Assembly: GCA_002337085.1 (NCBI GenBank) | Contig: DDFH01000003.1 | Span: 310,001 to 374,000 of the forward strand | Source: Hyphomonadaceae bacterium UBA1933 | GTDB taxonomy: Bacteria > Pseudomonadota > Alphaproteobacteria > Caulobacterales > Aquidulcibacteraceae | Reading direction: 5' to 3' | Length of the DNA: 64,000 nt | Shown: positions 53,753 to 62,861 of the stretch, one piece after another | Numbering within the stretch: the first letter of the stretch is position 1 | Layout: each line of letters opens with the position of its first letter | Program-made: the position numbers and the translations under genes | Notes under the pieces: model-generated | Databases searched by the model: none | What the model was told of the DNA's origin: nothing | Seen by the model: the letters and a program-made list of their open reading frames with translations, nothing else

Positions 53753-55031
53753 AAATAACACTACAAGAGAAATTGGCAAAGATGAACTGGATTTCAATCA
53801 GTTTGATATTATGAACCCGCGCGCCCCAACCCCAACCCCAAAAGAAAAAATGAATGGGGCAGAGGTGAAGAAAAGCGGTTCTGCGCCACATGGCGTATAT
53901 TTGCCAAATAATAACATCCTAACCCCAAATATGACATCGCCGGAATATGTACAGCTTTCAACTGCTGCGGCGATTACTTTGGGTATTATGCCCGGTAAAA
54001 TGCACCGTTGTGAGTGTACACGTTGCTTAAACATCCTTTTGACCTATCCCGAAGGTTGCCGCGCAAATTGCGCATATTGCGGTCTGGCACGCCACCGTGA
54101 GGCCGAAAGAAACTATGCCGATAGAAATTTTATTCGTGTGGATTGGCCTGCGGTTCCAATGGAACAGATTGCACAAACTATTGGTAAAGATCCAGCAAAC
54201 TCACCATTCCACCGCATGTGTATTTCAATGATCACCCATCCAAAATCGGATGCCGATACTGTCGCGGTTTTAAAAACTTGGACAAAATACGTATCGCCCG
54301 ATGCAATGCCGATTTCAATCCTATCCAACCCAACAACAATGGCGCGTGACGATGTTAAAAATTTAAAAGATTTGGGGGCAGAAATTTTCACAGTCGCATT
54401 TGATGCCGCCACACCAGAAATTTTTGACCGCACCCGTGGCAAAGGTGTTGATAGCCCGCATAAATGGTCGAAATATTGGGAAATTATGGAAGATGCGCGC
54501 GATATTTATGGCAAGGGTAAATTTGGGGCGCATTTAATTGTTGGGATGGGCGAAACCGAATTTGAAATGCTTTCTACTATTCAGCAAATTGTTGATATGG
54601 GCGGGCATTCGCATCTATTCTGTTTCTATCCTGAACAAGGTTCATTGATGGATCACCTACCTGCGACACCACGCGATCAATGGCGCAGGGTGCAATTGGC
54701 ACGTTATTTGATTGATTATTATAACGTTCGAGTTGAACAAATGTCATTTGATAATTTGGGTCGCGTTATTGGTTATGGTCTGCCTGATGCAGAATTGGAT
54801 GTGGTTATTAATGCCGGTATCGCGTTCCGAACTTCTGGCTGCCCGGGAAAATTTGCGGAAGATATTTCCGCTTGCGATCGTCCATATGGTGATAGCCCGC
54901 CATCAGATATCGCCAGCTATCCATTCCAACCAGAAGCCAGTGATTTGCGCAAAATTCGTAAACAATTAAACCGTGAAAATCCTGCTGATCCATATGTAGA
55001 AGGCGAAGAGTTCGACTATCTTGATGAATAA
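53733..55031 (+). CDS. lipS2: LipS2, radical SAM lipoate synthase subunit
   Basis: Second radical SAM protein, about 433 residues from ATG 53733 (AAGGCGAG upstream), overlapping the end of lipT by 20 bases; the exact start is uncertain because the N-terminal 60 residues are poorly conserved. Cluster motif CRANCAYCGLAR, with a nearby CECTRC pair that could bind an additional cluster. GDLSHPHS-like partner residues were not checked. It acts with LipS1 on the same octanoyl substrate. Followed by the ligase with an eight-base overlap. Confidence 0.78.
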   Translation: MTCLKPENNTTREIGKDELDFNQFDIMNPRAPTPTPKEKMNGAEVKKSGSAPHGVYLPNNNILTPNMTSPEYVQLSTAAAITLGIMPGKMHRCECTRCLNILLTYPEGCRANCAYCGLARHREAERNYADRNFIRVDWPAVPMEQIAQTIGKDPANSPFHRMCISMITHPKSDADTVAVLKTWTKYVSPDAMPISILSNPTTMARDDVKNLKDLGAEIFTVAFDAATPEIFDRTRGKGVDSPHKWSKYWEIMEDARDIYGKGKFGAHLIVGMGETEFEMLSTIQQIVDMGGHSHLFCFYPEQGSLMDHLPATPRDQWRRVQLARYLIDYYNVRVEQMSFDNLGRVIGYGLPDAELDVVINAGIAFRTSGCPGKFAEDISACDRPYGDSPPSDIASYPFQPEASDLRKIRKQLNRENPADPYVEGEEFDYLDE

Positions 55032-56088
55032 GTTACGTTTTATTGATACTGGCCTGCGAACTGGTCGTGAAAATATTGCCCTTGATGCGGCAATGTTGGA
55101 GGCGCGTAAGATTGGGGCAATTCCCAATTCATTCCGCTTTATTCACTTTAAACCGATTGCTTTGGTGGGGCGACATCAAGATGTTTCTCAAGAGATAAAT
55201 ATTGCGGCATGTAATGAATATGGCGTTGAGATTGGGCGGCGTATAACTGGTGGCGGGGCAATATATTTTGATGAAGGGCAATTGGGGTGGGCATTGATTT
55301 GTGATAAAAAATCACTTGGTACGCCCAACCTTTCCGAAATAACCCAAAAAATTTGCGAAGCGGCGGCTAGTGCGCTTTGCAAAATTGGAGTGAATGCCAA
55401 ATTTCGTCCACGCAATGATATTGAGGTTGACGGTAAAAAAATATCGGGAACCGGCGGCTTTTTCGATGATGATATTTTAATGTATCAAGGAACAGTTTTA
55501 ATTGACCTCGACCCGCAAAAAATGGCGCGGGTTTTAAACCTTCCGGTTAATAAATTATCACATCAAGAAAATAAAGATATGGCATCGCGTGTTACTTGTC
55601 TTAAAAATGAATTGGGGTTTGTGCCTGAATTATCGAAAATAAAAGCGGCTTTTATTGAGGCATTTAAAGAAGAGATGGGCTTTGAGATTTTTGAAGATTC
55701 CATAAGCCATGTTGAAGAAAAGCTCGCGCTTGATTTTTATAATGATGAAATTGGCACTGATGAATTTGTGTATGAATTAAATGACTTGGGTCGGGATGCG
55801 CAGGTTTATTGCGGTGTTAATAAAACAAAGGGTGGCGTGGTAAAGGTTTTCTTACGCAAAGAGGGGCCACAAGACGAACGCATCAGGGAAGTGATTTTCA
55901 CAGGGGACTTTTTTATTACCCCGCCGCGCGTAATAATGGATTTAGAGGCCGCATTACGCGGCACAAAACTTGATGAAATAGAGAATAATATCCTAAACTT
56001 TTTTGCAAATGTAAAAGATCTTGGACTATTATCAATTGCACCACAGGATTTTGCAGATGCTATTAAAATTGCCGAAAAATTATCTTAA
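55024..56088 (+). CDS. Lipoate-protein ligase sLpl(AB)
   Basis: 354-residue ligase from ATG 55024 (a TTG three bases earlier is possible). It has the canonical loop RRITGGGAIYFD (72-83) and GKKISGTGG with the catalytic lysine (138/139), plus a C-terminal accessory domain (about 250-340). It attaches lipoate or octanoate to LbpA. Last gene of lipS1-lipT-lipS2-sLpl. It converges on hypC with a nine-base overlap. Confidence 0.88.
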   Translation: MNKLRFIDTGLRTGRENIALDAAMLEARKIGAIPNSFRFIHFKPIALVGRHQDVSQEINIAACNEYGVEIGRRITGGGAIYFDEGQLGWALICDKKSLGTPNLSEITQKICEAAASALCKIGVNAKFRPRNDIEVDGKKISGTGGFFDDDILMYQGTVLIDLDPQKMARVLNLPVNKLSHQENKDMASRVTCLKNELGFVPELSKIKAAFIEAFKEEMGFEIFEDSISHVEEKLALDFYNDEIGTDEFVYELNDLGRDAQVYCGVNKTKGGVVKVFLRKEGPQDERIREVIFTGDFFITPPRVIMDLEAALRGTKLDEIENNILNFFANVKDLGLLSIAPQDFADAIKIAEKLS

Positions 56089-56334
56089 TTTCTCATGAAG
56101 GTGTGCGGTCTTTTCAAGTTCAAGAATCTCATCATAGGTTTCCCAAGCTTGTTCGGCTTCTGACTGGGTCATTTTTTGCATGGCATTGCCATTATGAATC
56201 ATGATGAAATCGCCGACATTTAACTCTTCATGCTCAAGCAAAAAAATGTTCGCCTGACGTGTGATTCCACGTGCCTCACACTCGGCAAGTAGCCCATTAA
56301 TTTTTGTTATTTTCATTGGAATACCGAGGCACAT
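56080..56334 (-). CDS. hypC: Hydrogenase maturation chaperone HypC
   Basis: 84 residues; starts MCLGIPMKI, with the N-terminal cysteine that HypC uses to bind the Fe(CN)2CO unit. NVGDFIMIHNGNAM is typical. Reads away from the hydrogenase operon and overlaps the end of the lipoate ligase gene. Other hyp genes except hypF are outside the window. Confidence 0.93.
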   Translation of the reverse strand: MCLGIPMKITKINGLLAECEARGITRQANIFLLEHEELNVGDFIMIHNGNAMQKMTQSEAEQAWETYDEILELEKTAHLHEKLR

Positions 56335-56588
56335 TTTAACAACCTTTTATAACCAAAATTTTACAGTAAGCACGAAAAAAATATTTTGCTAATGATATTT
56401 ATAAAAATAGATAAATCTTTCAAAGACTTTTGTAGCTATCACTACTCTTAATATAAGAAAATTACAATATTATTTATTTAGCGAAGGCTAATATGTCGCA
56501 CGTAAATCATTGGTTCTTTTATTGATTCCATTTGTGCAAAGGTTTACAAAAAGATTGCATTTCGCCTTGATAGAAAGGGGGAAAGCAA

Positions 56589-57095
56589 ATGCCTGAACTG
56601 AAAAAAACTATTCTAATTTTGGGTGTTGGCAATAATTTATTGTCGGATGATGGCTTTGGAATTCATGTCATCGAAAGTCTTCGTGATGCCCGCGAACTTG
56701 AAGAAAATTCTATTATAATTGATGGCGGCACCATTGGTTTGAATCTCTTACCTGATATACAGGATGCAGAACATTTGATTGTTGTTGATGCCGCTGAGAT
56801 GGGGCTTGAACCCGGTGAATTACGCATGTTTGAAGATGACGACATGGATGATCACCTTAGCAAGCATAAAACCACTGTGCATGAGGTTGCGATGCGCGAC
56901 CTTTTGTTTGCCGCAAGGCTGTCTGGTAAGATGCCAAAAACCCGCGCTTTGATTGCGGTTCAGCCTGTGTCATTGGATTGGGGCATGACCCCAACCCCTA
57001 TGGTTTTGCCGTCTGTGGTAAGGGCATGTGAAATGGTTCAAAAATTGGTGGAAAGGCGGTTGGTCGATGACAAAAGCACCCTCATCATGTCATGA
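56589..57095 (+). CDS. hupD: Hydrogenase maturation endopeptidase
   Basis: Cuts the C-terminal tail from the large subunit after nickel insertion. 168 residues, with GVGNNLLSDDGFGIHV (nickel-binding Asp/Glu region) and KTTVHEVAM with the third ligand His. A strong GAAAGGGGG precedes the ATG. First gene of the operon; its end overlaps the next gene by 29 bases. Confidence 0.93.
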   Translation: MPELKKTILILGVGNNLLSDDGFGIHVIESLRDARELEENSIIIDGGTIGLNLLPDIQDAEHLIVVDAAEMGLEPGELRMFEDDDMDDHLSKHKTTVHEVAMRDLLFAARLSGKMPKTRALIAVQPVSLDWGMTPTPMVLPSVVRACEMVQKLVERRLVDDKSTLIMS

Positions 57096-57528
57096 AAATG
57101 ATGTGCCGCTTACTGGTTTAAGCATTGCGCTTTTGCCGGAAATAATCGCACATTTACAAGACTTGGCCGAAAAATTGAAAAAGGGGCCAGTGTTTGCACA
57201 AGAAATCATAAGCCTTCGTGGGCTTCCAATGACAAGGGAAGATATTGAAGACCTTGATAAGCATTTGGGTCACGGCGAAGTAAATGCAAAAGTTGAAGTT
57301 GCCGGAAATAGTGATGTTTGGGAAACTTCATATTCAGGCGTATGGCGGGTTCGCCATTTTGGCACTGATGATCGTATTCTCGTTGACGATATTGTTATCG
57401 CCGTAATTCCAGAAATTCTGATGGCACATAAAGACGATATTTCGGCTTCTGTGCTGCGAATGAATGATACAATTCTTAATCTGCAACAGGATGGAATTGC
57501 GTCAAATCAAACTAAATCGCTCGATTAA
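57067..57528 (+). CDS. HupH/HyaF-like hydrogenase accessory protein
   Basis: 153 residues from ATG 57067, inside the end of hupD (29-base overlap). LPEIIAHLQDLAEKL, GLPMTREDIEDLDKHLGHGE, WETSYSGVWRVRHFGTDD and VIAVIPEILMAHKDDI match the C-terminal domain of HupH/HyaF, which helps small-subunit Fe-S or redox protection. It lacks the longer N-terminal half of classic HupH (about 280 residues). Located between the protease and the small subunit. Confidence 0.75.
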   Translation: MTKAPSSCHENDVPLTGLSIALLPEIIAHLQDLAEKLKKGPVFAQEIISLRGLPMTREDIEDLDKHLGHGEVNAKVEVAGNSDVWETSYSGVWRVRHFGTDDRILVDDIVIAVIPEILMAHKDDISASVLRMNDTILNLQQDGIASNQTKSLD

Positions 57529-57541
57529 TATAGGAGTGGTC

Positions 57542-58681
57542 ATGGCAAAATTATTTAAAAATATGTTTGCGACTTCCGAATCCACAGCTTTAACTCTTGG
57601 AGAGGAATTAGCACAGAAGGGGGTTTCAAGACGGCAAATTTTGAAATTCTCTTCATATGTTGCTGCATTAATGGCATTGCCAGCATCATATTCAACTGCA
57701 ATTGCAGAAAGTCTTAGCAAGGCAAGACGGCAGTCGGTTATCTGGCTGTCATTCCAAGAATGTACAGGATGCACAGAATCCATAACCCGTTCATTTTCTC
57801 CTAGTCTTGAAGACCTTATTTTCGACTTCATTTCATTAGATTATTCTGAAGCGCTAATGAATGTTTCTGGTAGTGCAGCAGAAGCGGCACGGAAACAAGC
57901 AATGGAAGAAAACAAAGGCAAATATATCGTTGTTGTCGAAGGTTCTATTCCGCTTGATAAAGATGGCATTTATTCGGTTTCTGGTGGTCATACCAACCTT
58001 GATGTTCTTAAAGAAGTTGCCAAAGACGCGATGGCGATTATTTCAATGGGAACATGCGCATCGTTTGGCGGTATTCCGGCGGCGCATCCAAACCCAACTG
58101 GTGCAGTAGGGGTTCATGAAATAATCAAGGACAAACCTATTATTAACGTGCCTGGTTGCCCACCAATTCCAGAGGTTATGACCGGAACAATCGCCTTTTT
58201 ATTGTCATTGGGAAAAATTCCTGAGCTTGATCATTTGGGTCGTCCAAAAGCATTCTATGGTGATAATATTCACGACAGATGCTATCGTCGTCCTTTCTAT
58301 GAGCGCGGTGAATTTGCCAATAGTTTTGATGATGAAGGTGCGCGCAAAGGATATTGCCTGTTTAATTTGGGCTGTAAAGGTCCTGTAACCTACAATGCCT
58401 GCGCAACTATCAAATGGAATGGTGGCGTTTCATTCCCAATCCAATCTGGTCATGGCTGCCTTGGCTGCTCTGAACCTGGTTTCTGGGATAAGGGTAGTTT
58501 CTATTCGCCATTATCAACACCGACCTCCGGTTTGGGTAAGGCCGCAATGGGTGCTGCTGCTGTGGGTACTGCTGGTGCAGTGGTCGCAAGTCTTGTTCAG
58601 CGCAAACGGCGCGAAAATATCCTAAAAGCCGCAGCAGTTCCGAAACCAACCGAAACAAAATTGGGGGCAGATGATGAGTGA
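57542..58681 (+). CDS. hynS: [NiFe] hydrogenase small subunit, Isp-type
   Basis: Electron-transfer subunit of 379 residues. ATG 57542 chosen for AGGAG six bases upstream. Tat signal with SRRQILKF (Arg30-Arg31). Cluster ligands: QECTGCTES (Cys74, Cys77), GTCASFGG, PGCPPIPE, DRCYRR, YCLFNLGCKGP, NACATIKWN, GCLGCSEP. A C-terminal hydrophobic helix (AAMGAAAVGTAGAVVASLV) anchors it in the membrane. No extra Cys pair of the O2-tolerant type was obvious; alignment would settle that. The following isp1 gene overlaps its end. Confidence 0.95.
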   Translation: MAKLFKNMFATSESTALTLGEELAQKGVSRRQILKFSSYVAALMALPASYSTAIAESLSKARRQSVIWLSFQECTGCTESITRSFSPSLEDLIFDFISLDYSEALMNVSGSAAEAARKQAMEENKGKYIVVVEGSIPLDKDGIYSVSGGHTNLDVLKEVAKDAMAIISMGTCASFGGIPAAHPNPTGAVGVHEIIKDKPIINVPGCPPIPEVMTGTIAFLLSLGKIPELDHLGRPKAFYGDNIHDRCYRRPFYERGEFANSFDDEGARKGYCLFNLGCKGPVTYNACATIKWNGGVSFPIQSGHGCLGCSEPGFWDKGSFYSPLSTPTSGLGKAAMGAAAVGTAGAVVASLVQRKRRENILKAAAVPKPTETKLGADDE

Positions 58682-59336
58682 TTTACTTGATTTTGCACGT
58701 GGTCCTGCTTTGCAGGTTTCCGTAATGATTTTCATTTTTGGTGTGCTTTATAGGCTTATCAGTCTGTTTTTGACACCGAAAAACTTTATTGCTTCACCTG
58801 CGCGCGAAAATGTCAAAGGGGCATTTGGTGCGGGTGTTGGCGAAATCGTACGCCGAATGATTCCAGACAAGGAATATATGCGCAAAGAAATGTTTGCCTT
58901 CCTTAATGGCTGGGCCTTCCATATCGGTTTGGCAATTACTGTTTTTGGTCTTGCCGGCCATATAATGTTTTTCAAAAAAATATTAGGTTTTGGCTGGTGG
59001 AATTTGCCAAGCAATTTCGTGATGCTTGCGGGTGTTATTACCTTATTCTCACTGATTGCATCATTGGCGCATCGTCTAACCGATCCGGTATTGCGTAAAC
59101 TATCTACTTTGGATGATTATCTATCTGGTGGTTTAACCGTGCTTCCGGTTGCAACAGGTTTGTTGGCAACAATGCACCTTGGTTTGCGTTACGAAACACT
59201 TATCGCAATCCATATTTTATCGGTTTGTATTTTCTTGATTTACTTCCCGTTTGGCAAGTTAATGCATGCATTCTTAGTCTTTGTTACCCGCGCAAAAACC
59301 GGTGTCGAAATGGCAAGGAAAGGCGTGAAACTATGA
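58671..59336 (+). CDS. isp1: Isp1, cytochrome b-like membrane subunit
   Basis: 221-residue membrane protein related to the gamma subunit of nitrate reductase. Five helices; candidate haem ligands in AFHIGLAITVFGLAGHIMF, LAHRLTDP, TMHLGLRYETLIAIHILSV and KLMHAFLVF. It carries electrons from the hydrogenase to quinone or back. ATG 58671 or 58674, overlapping the hynS stop. Together with isp2 it defines the group 1e Isp-type hydrogenases of purple sulfur bacteria and Aquifex. Confidence 0.85.
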   Translation: MMSDLLDFARGPALQVSVMIFIFGVLYRLISLFLTPKNFIASPARENVKGAFGAGVGEIVRRMIPDKEYMRKEMFAFLNGWAFHIGLAITVFGLAGHIMFFKKILGFGWWNLPSNFVMLAGVITLFSLIASLAHRLTDPVLRKLSTLDDYLSGGLTVLPVATGLLATMHLGLRYETLIAIHILSVCIFLIYFPFGKLMHAFLVFVTRAKTGVEMARKGVKL

Positions 59337-59367
59337 GACATTTTATTTTCCTTAAGGAGATTTCAGC

Positions 59368-61101
59368 ATGAACCAGCGTGTAGTTGTTGATCCAATCACC
59401 CGCATCGAAGGGCACTTACGGATTGAGGCTGAAACCGATGCTAATGGCAAAATCGCACAGGCATATTCATCCGGTACAATGGTGCGTGGTATTGAACTTA
59501 TATTGCGTGGGCGTGACCCACGTGATGCTTGGGCCTTTGCCCAACGTATTTGCGGGGTTTGCACCCTTGTTCACGGCCTTGCCTCTGTGCGTGCCGTAGA
59601 GGATGCCCTTAAATATGATATTCCTGCCAATGCGCAATTAATCAGAAATATTATGATTGGCGCACAATATGTACATGACCATGTGATGCACTTTTATCAT
59701 CTTCACGCTCTTGATTGGGTGGATGTGGTATCGGCATTAAAGGCGGATCCTGCGGCAACATCAACATTGGCGCAATCAATTTCAAATTATAGAAACTCAA
59801 GCCCTGGTTATTTCTCCGATGTGCAAAAACGGGTTAAAGGTCTTGTAGATTCTGGACAGCTTGGAATATTCGCCAATGGTTTCTATGGCCACCCTGAATT
59901 TAAGCTTCCACCCGAAGCAAACCTTATGGCGGTGGCACACTATCTTGATGCCCTTGCATGGCAGCGTGAAGTTGTGAAACTACATGCGATATTTGGCGGT
60001 AAAAACCCACATCCAAACTTCTTGGTGGGTGGTATGCCGACCCCAATATCCTCTGCAAGCGGTGGTGCAGCGGCAACATCACTTTCAATTGTTGGTCTTA
60101 GCCAGATTCGCGAAATCATTGTAAAAATGCAGGATTTTGTAAATCAAGTTTATGTTCCAGACACTATTGCAATTGCGTCATTCTATAAAGATTGGTTCAA
60201 ACGCGGTGAGGGTGTTGGCAACTTTATGACTTGTGGTGATTTCCCATCAGATGGCAGCAAAGATAAAGCAAAACTTCTTATTCCATCTGGCGTGATTTTA
60301 AACCGTGACCTAAGCCATATTGAACCGCTTGATTTAAATGATCCGTCTCAGGTTCAGGAATTTGTTGACCATTCATGGTATGATTATGAAGGTGATAAAA
60401 AAGGCCTTCACCCATATGATGGACAAACAAATTTAAATTATACCGGTCCAGAAGCACCATATGCACAGCTTGACATCGACAAAGAATATTCTTGGCTTAA
60501 ATCACCAAGATGGCGTGGTAAACCGGTTGAAGTTGGCCCTTTGGCACGTGTTCTTATGCTATATGCAAGCGGACATGAACCGACCAAAGAAATCGCTAAT
60601 GCAACCTTGTCAAAACTTGGCTTGCCAATCGAGGCTATGTTCTCAACATTAGGCAGAACTGCTTCTAGAACTTTGGAATCAAAAATCATCGCCGATCAAA
60701 TGATGGGTTGGTATGATAATTTGGTGGCAAATATCAAAGCTGGTGATTTGTCTGTTCATAATGAGGCAAAATGGAATCCAAATGATTGGCCATCCGAAGC
60801 AAAAGGCGTTGGCTTCTTAGAAGCACCACGCGGCATGCTTACTCACTATATTGTGATTAAAGACAAAAAAATCGCAAACTATCAGGCTGTTGTTCCATCA
60901 ACTTGGAATGCTGGCCCACGTGATGGCAATGGTGGTGTTGGCCCATATGAGGCGGCATTGATGGATAATCATACTTTGTTTGATCCAAAACAACCTTTGG
61001 AAATTCAAAGAACTATCCATAGCTTTGACCCATGCCTTGCTTGTGCGGTTCACGTTTCCGATCCCGATGGTGAGGAATTGGTTCAAATCAAAATCCAATA
61101 A
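59368..61101 (+). CDS. hynL: [NiFe] hydrogenase large subunit
   Basis: Catalytic subunit of 577 residues. N-terminal VVVDPITRIEGHLRIE; L1 motif RICGVCTLVHG (Cys62, Cys65); L2 motif DPCLACAVH (Cys556, Cys559, His562). Fifteen residues follow His562 and would be removed by HupD. AAGGAG precedes the ATG. Both nickel-binding cysteine pairs are intact, so an active enzyme is expected. Confidence 0.97.
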   Translation: MNQRVVVDPITRIEGHLRIEAETDANGKIAQAYSSGTMVRGIELILRGRDPRDAWAFAQRICGVCTLVHGLASVRAVEDALKYDIPANAQLIRNIMIGAQYVHDHVMHFYHLHALDWVDVVSALKADPAATSTLAQSISNYRNSSPGYFSDVQKRVKGLVDSGQLGIFANGFYGHPEFKLPPEANLMAVAHYLDALAWQREVVKLHAIFGGKNPHPNFLVGGMPTPISSASGGAAATSLSIVGLSQIREIIVKMQDFVNQVYVPDTIAIASFYKDWFKRGEGVGNFMTCGDFPSDGSKDKAKLLIPSGVILNRDLSHIEPLDLNDPSQVQEFVDHSWYDYEGDKKGLHPYDGQTNLNYTGPEAPYAQLDIDKEYSWLKSPRWRGKPVEVGPLARVLMLYASGHEPTKEIANATLSKLGLPIEAMFSTLGRTASRTLESKIIADQMMGWYDNLVANIKAGDLSVHNEAKWNPNDWPSEAKGVGFLEAPRGMLTHYIVIKDKKIANYQAVVPSTWNAGPRDGNGGVGPYEAALMDNHTLFDPKQPLEIQRTIHSFDPCLACAVHVSDPDGEELVQIKIQ

Positions 61102-61117
61102 TGTCAGGAGGCAAATT

Positions 61118-61519
61118 ATGAAGTTTTCACTCAAAAATACTGCCATATTAGTTGCTTCTATGGCATTGATTTCGACACCGGCATTTGCCCATGTAGGCGT
61201 AGGTTATGAACATGGTCTTTCCCACGGGATTGAACACTTCTTTAGTGGTCTTGACCATATTGCCTATGCGGCACTTGCGGGGGTAATGACTGCACTGGCA
61301 ACCAAAAAGCTCTGGAGTAATCTGGTGGCATTATCTGCCTTTGCAGTGGTTTTTGCGATGATTCACGAAGTCACCTTATTTGGTGATGACGGTTTCAATA
61401 GTTTTAGCTTTGGGATGATGTTGGGCGAAATGGTAATCATGATGGTTGCCATGGGAATTACCCGCGTTTTCGCCAATGCTAGAAAATCAATAAGGGGAAT
61501 TAGCAATGGAAAACAATAA
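61118..61519 (+). CDS. HupE/UreJ-like membrane protein, short form
   Basis: 134 residues from ATG 61118 (AGGAGG six bases upstream). A signal-like first helix ends in AFAHV; HGIEHFFSGLDHIAYAALAG resembles the HPxSGxDHxLAM nickel-site motif of HupE; two or three more helices follow. Typical HupE is about 190 residues with six helices, so this is a shortened version. Probably helps nickel uptake for the hydrogenase. Its end overlaps isp2 by 14 bases. Confidence 0.7.
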   Translation: MKFSLKNTAILVASMALISTPAFAHVGVGYEHGLSHGIEHFFSGLDHIAYAALAGVMTALATKKLWSNLVALSAFAVVFAMIHEVTLFGDDGFNSFSFGMMLGEMVIMMVAMGITRVFANARKSIRGISNGKQ

Positions 61520-62774
61520 TCCGACCCCAAAACCAAAAGATGCGAGCAAAGCGGTAGAAAAATTTTTGGTCTCAAGTGCTTCGCAGCTTGCACCTTATCT
61601 TGAAGCATGTATTCATTGCGGGCAATGCGCGCATGCGTGCCACTTTTACGAAGTGACACAAGATCCAAAATACACACCTGCTTATAAATTATTCCCAATG
61701 ACTAAGGCGTATCGCCGTTCAAAAAATCCTTTGAACTGGTTGGGAATGATACCAACACTAGAAGAAGATGAAATCGCCGAATGGCAGGATTTGGTCTTTA
61801 ATGGTTGCACAATGTGCGGACGTTGTACCAATGTTTGCCCGATGGGTATTGATGTTGCGCAAATTGTTGGTGCAACCCGCCAGGCATTAACAGCCGCAGG
61901 TTATTATCCAGAAGACTTGATGGCTGCTGCTGAAAATGTTGTCCAACATGGCAGCCCGCTAAAAGTTTCTACAAGCGTTCTTGAAGATCGTCTTGAATGG
62001 ATTGCTGATGAATCTGAAACTGATATTCCACTTGATAAAAAAGGTGCCGAAGTCATGTTTACAATTTCATCAATCGAATTGATGAAATACCCAGATTCTG
62101 TTGGCGCTATGGCAAAAATGCTTAATGCCGCCGGCGTTAATTGGACAATTAGCACAAAGGGTTATGAATCAACCAACTTTGGCTATCTTGCAGGGCGTCC
62201 AGACATTGCAAAACTTGGAACAAGTCGTCTTGTAAATGCCGCCGAAGAATTGGGTGTAAAAGAACTTATCATCCCAGAATGTGGACACGCTTATTCCGTG
62301 TTACGTTGGAATGGCGCCAATATTATGGGTCGTCCATTGGGCTTTAAAGTTTATCATATCACCGAATATTTGGCGAAATTGAAACGTGAAGGCAAGTTGA
62401 AATTCAAATCAATTGAAACTGCCTTTACCTATCATGACCCATGCCAGATTTCGCGGCGCGGCGGCGCGGCAGATGATGCAAGATACCTTCTTGAAGGTTT
62501 TGCCCCTAATTTCGTTGAGATGAAAGTAACTGGAAACCAAAACTGGTGCTGTGGTGGCGGTGGCGGTGTTCAGGCAATGAACAAATATCGCGATATGCGT
62601 ATAAATGTTTTCAAAATCAAAGCGAAACAAGTTGAAGAAACCGGAACCAACACAATGATTTCGGCTTGTGCAAACTGCCGTTTAACAATGGATGAATCAA
62701 TTGCCGAGCTTAAATGGGGCGGTAAACTTGATAGCCTTGTTGAAATACTCGCTGATAACCTAATCGAAGATTAG
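61506..62774 (+). CDS. isp2: Isp2, HdrD-like iron-sulfur subunit
   Basis: 422-residue soluble Fe-S protein. Two 4Fe-4S motifs (Cys35-38-41-45 in CIHCGQCAHAC; Cys101-104-107-111 in CTMCGRCTNVC), then CCG domains: a degenerate first copy around PECGHAY and a complete second one (DPCQ, WCCGGGGGV, CANCRLTM) that holds a noncubane cluster in heterodisulfide reductases. It is thought to work with Isp1, linking the hydrogenase to disulfide or sulfur chemistry. Placed after hupE, whereas in purple sulfur bacteria isp2 lies between isp1 and hynL. Confidence 0.88.
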   Translation: MENNNPTPKPKDASKAVEKFLVSSASQLAPYLEACIHCGQCAHACHFYEVTQDPKYTPAYKLFPMTKAYRRSKNPLNWLGMIPTLEEDEIAEWQDLVFNGCTMCGRCTNVCPMGIDVAQIVGATRQALTAAGYYPEDLMAAAENVVQHGSPLKVSTSVLEDRLEWIADESETDIPLDKKGAEVMFTISSIELMKYPDSVGAMAKMLNAAGVNWTISTKGYESTNFGYLAGRPDIAKLGTSRLVNAAEELGVKELIIPECGHAYSVLRWNGANIMGRPLGFKVYHITEYLAKLKREGKLKFKSIETAFTYHDPCQISRRGGAADDARYLLEGFAPNFVEMKVTGNQNWCCGGGGGVQAMNKYRDMRINVFKIKAKQVEETGTNTMISACANCRLTMDESIAELKWGGKLDSLVEILADNLIED

Positions 62775-62798
62775 AAGCACCCCTCATAAGTGCTAGAG

Positions 62799-62834
62799 CA
62801 GGATGCGCTTTAATGGTGCATCCTGTTTGTTTTT
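62799..62834 (+). terminator. Terminator of the hydrogenase operon
   Basis: CAGGATGC (62799-62806) and GCATCCTG (62818-62825) form a perfect 8-bp stem followed by TTTGTTTTT. A smaller AGCAC/GTGCT hairpin precedes it at 62776-62794. It is 25 bases after the isp2 stop and 28 before hypF. Confidence 0.8.
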
Positions 62835-62861
62835 GTGCTTTGTTTGGGCAAAGAGGTTAGA

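Noticed and set aside
56335..56588. Sigma-54 promoter upstream of hupD
   Set aside because: I looked for the TGGCAC-N5-TTGC pattern and found no acceptable match.
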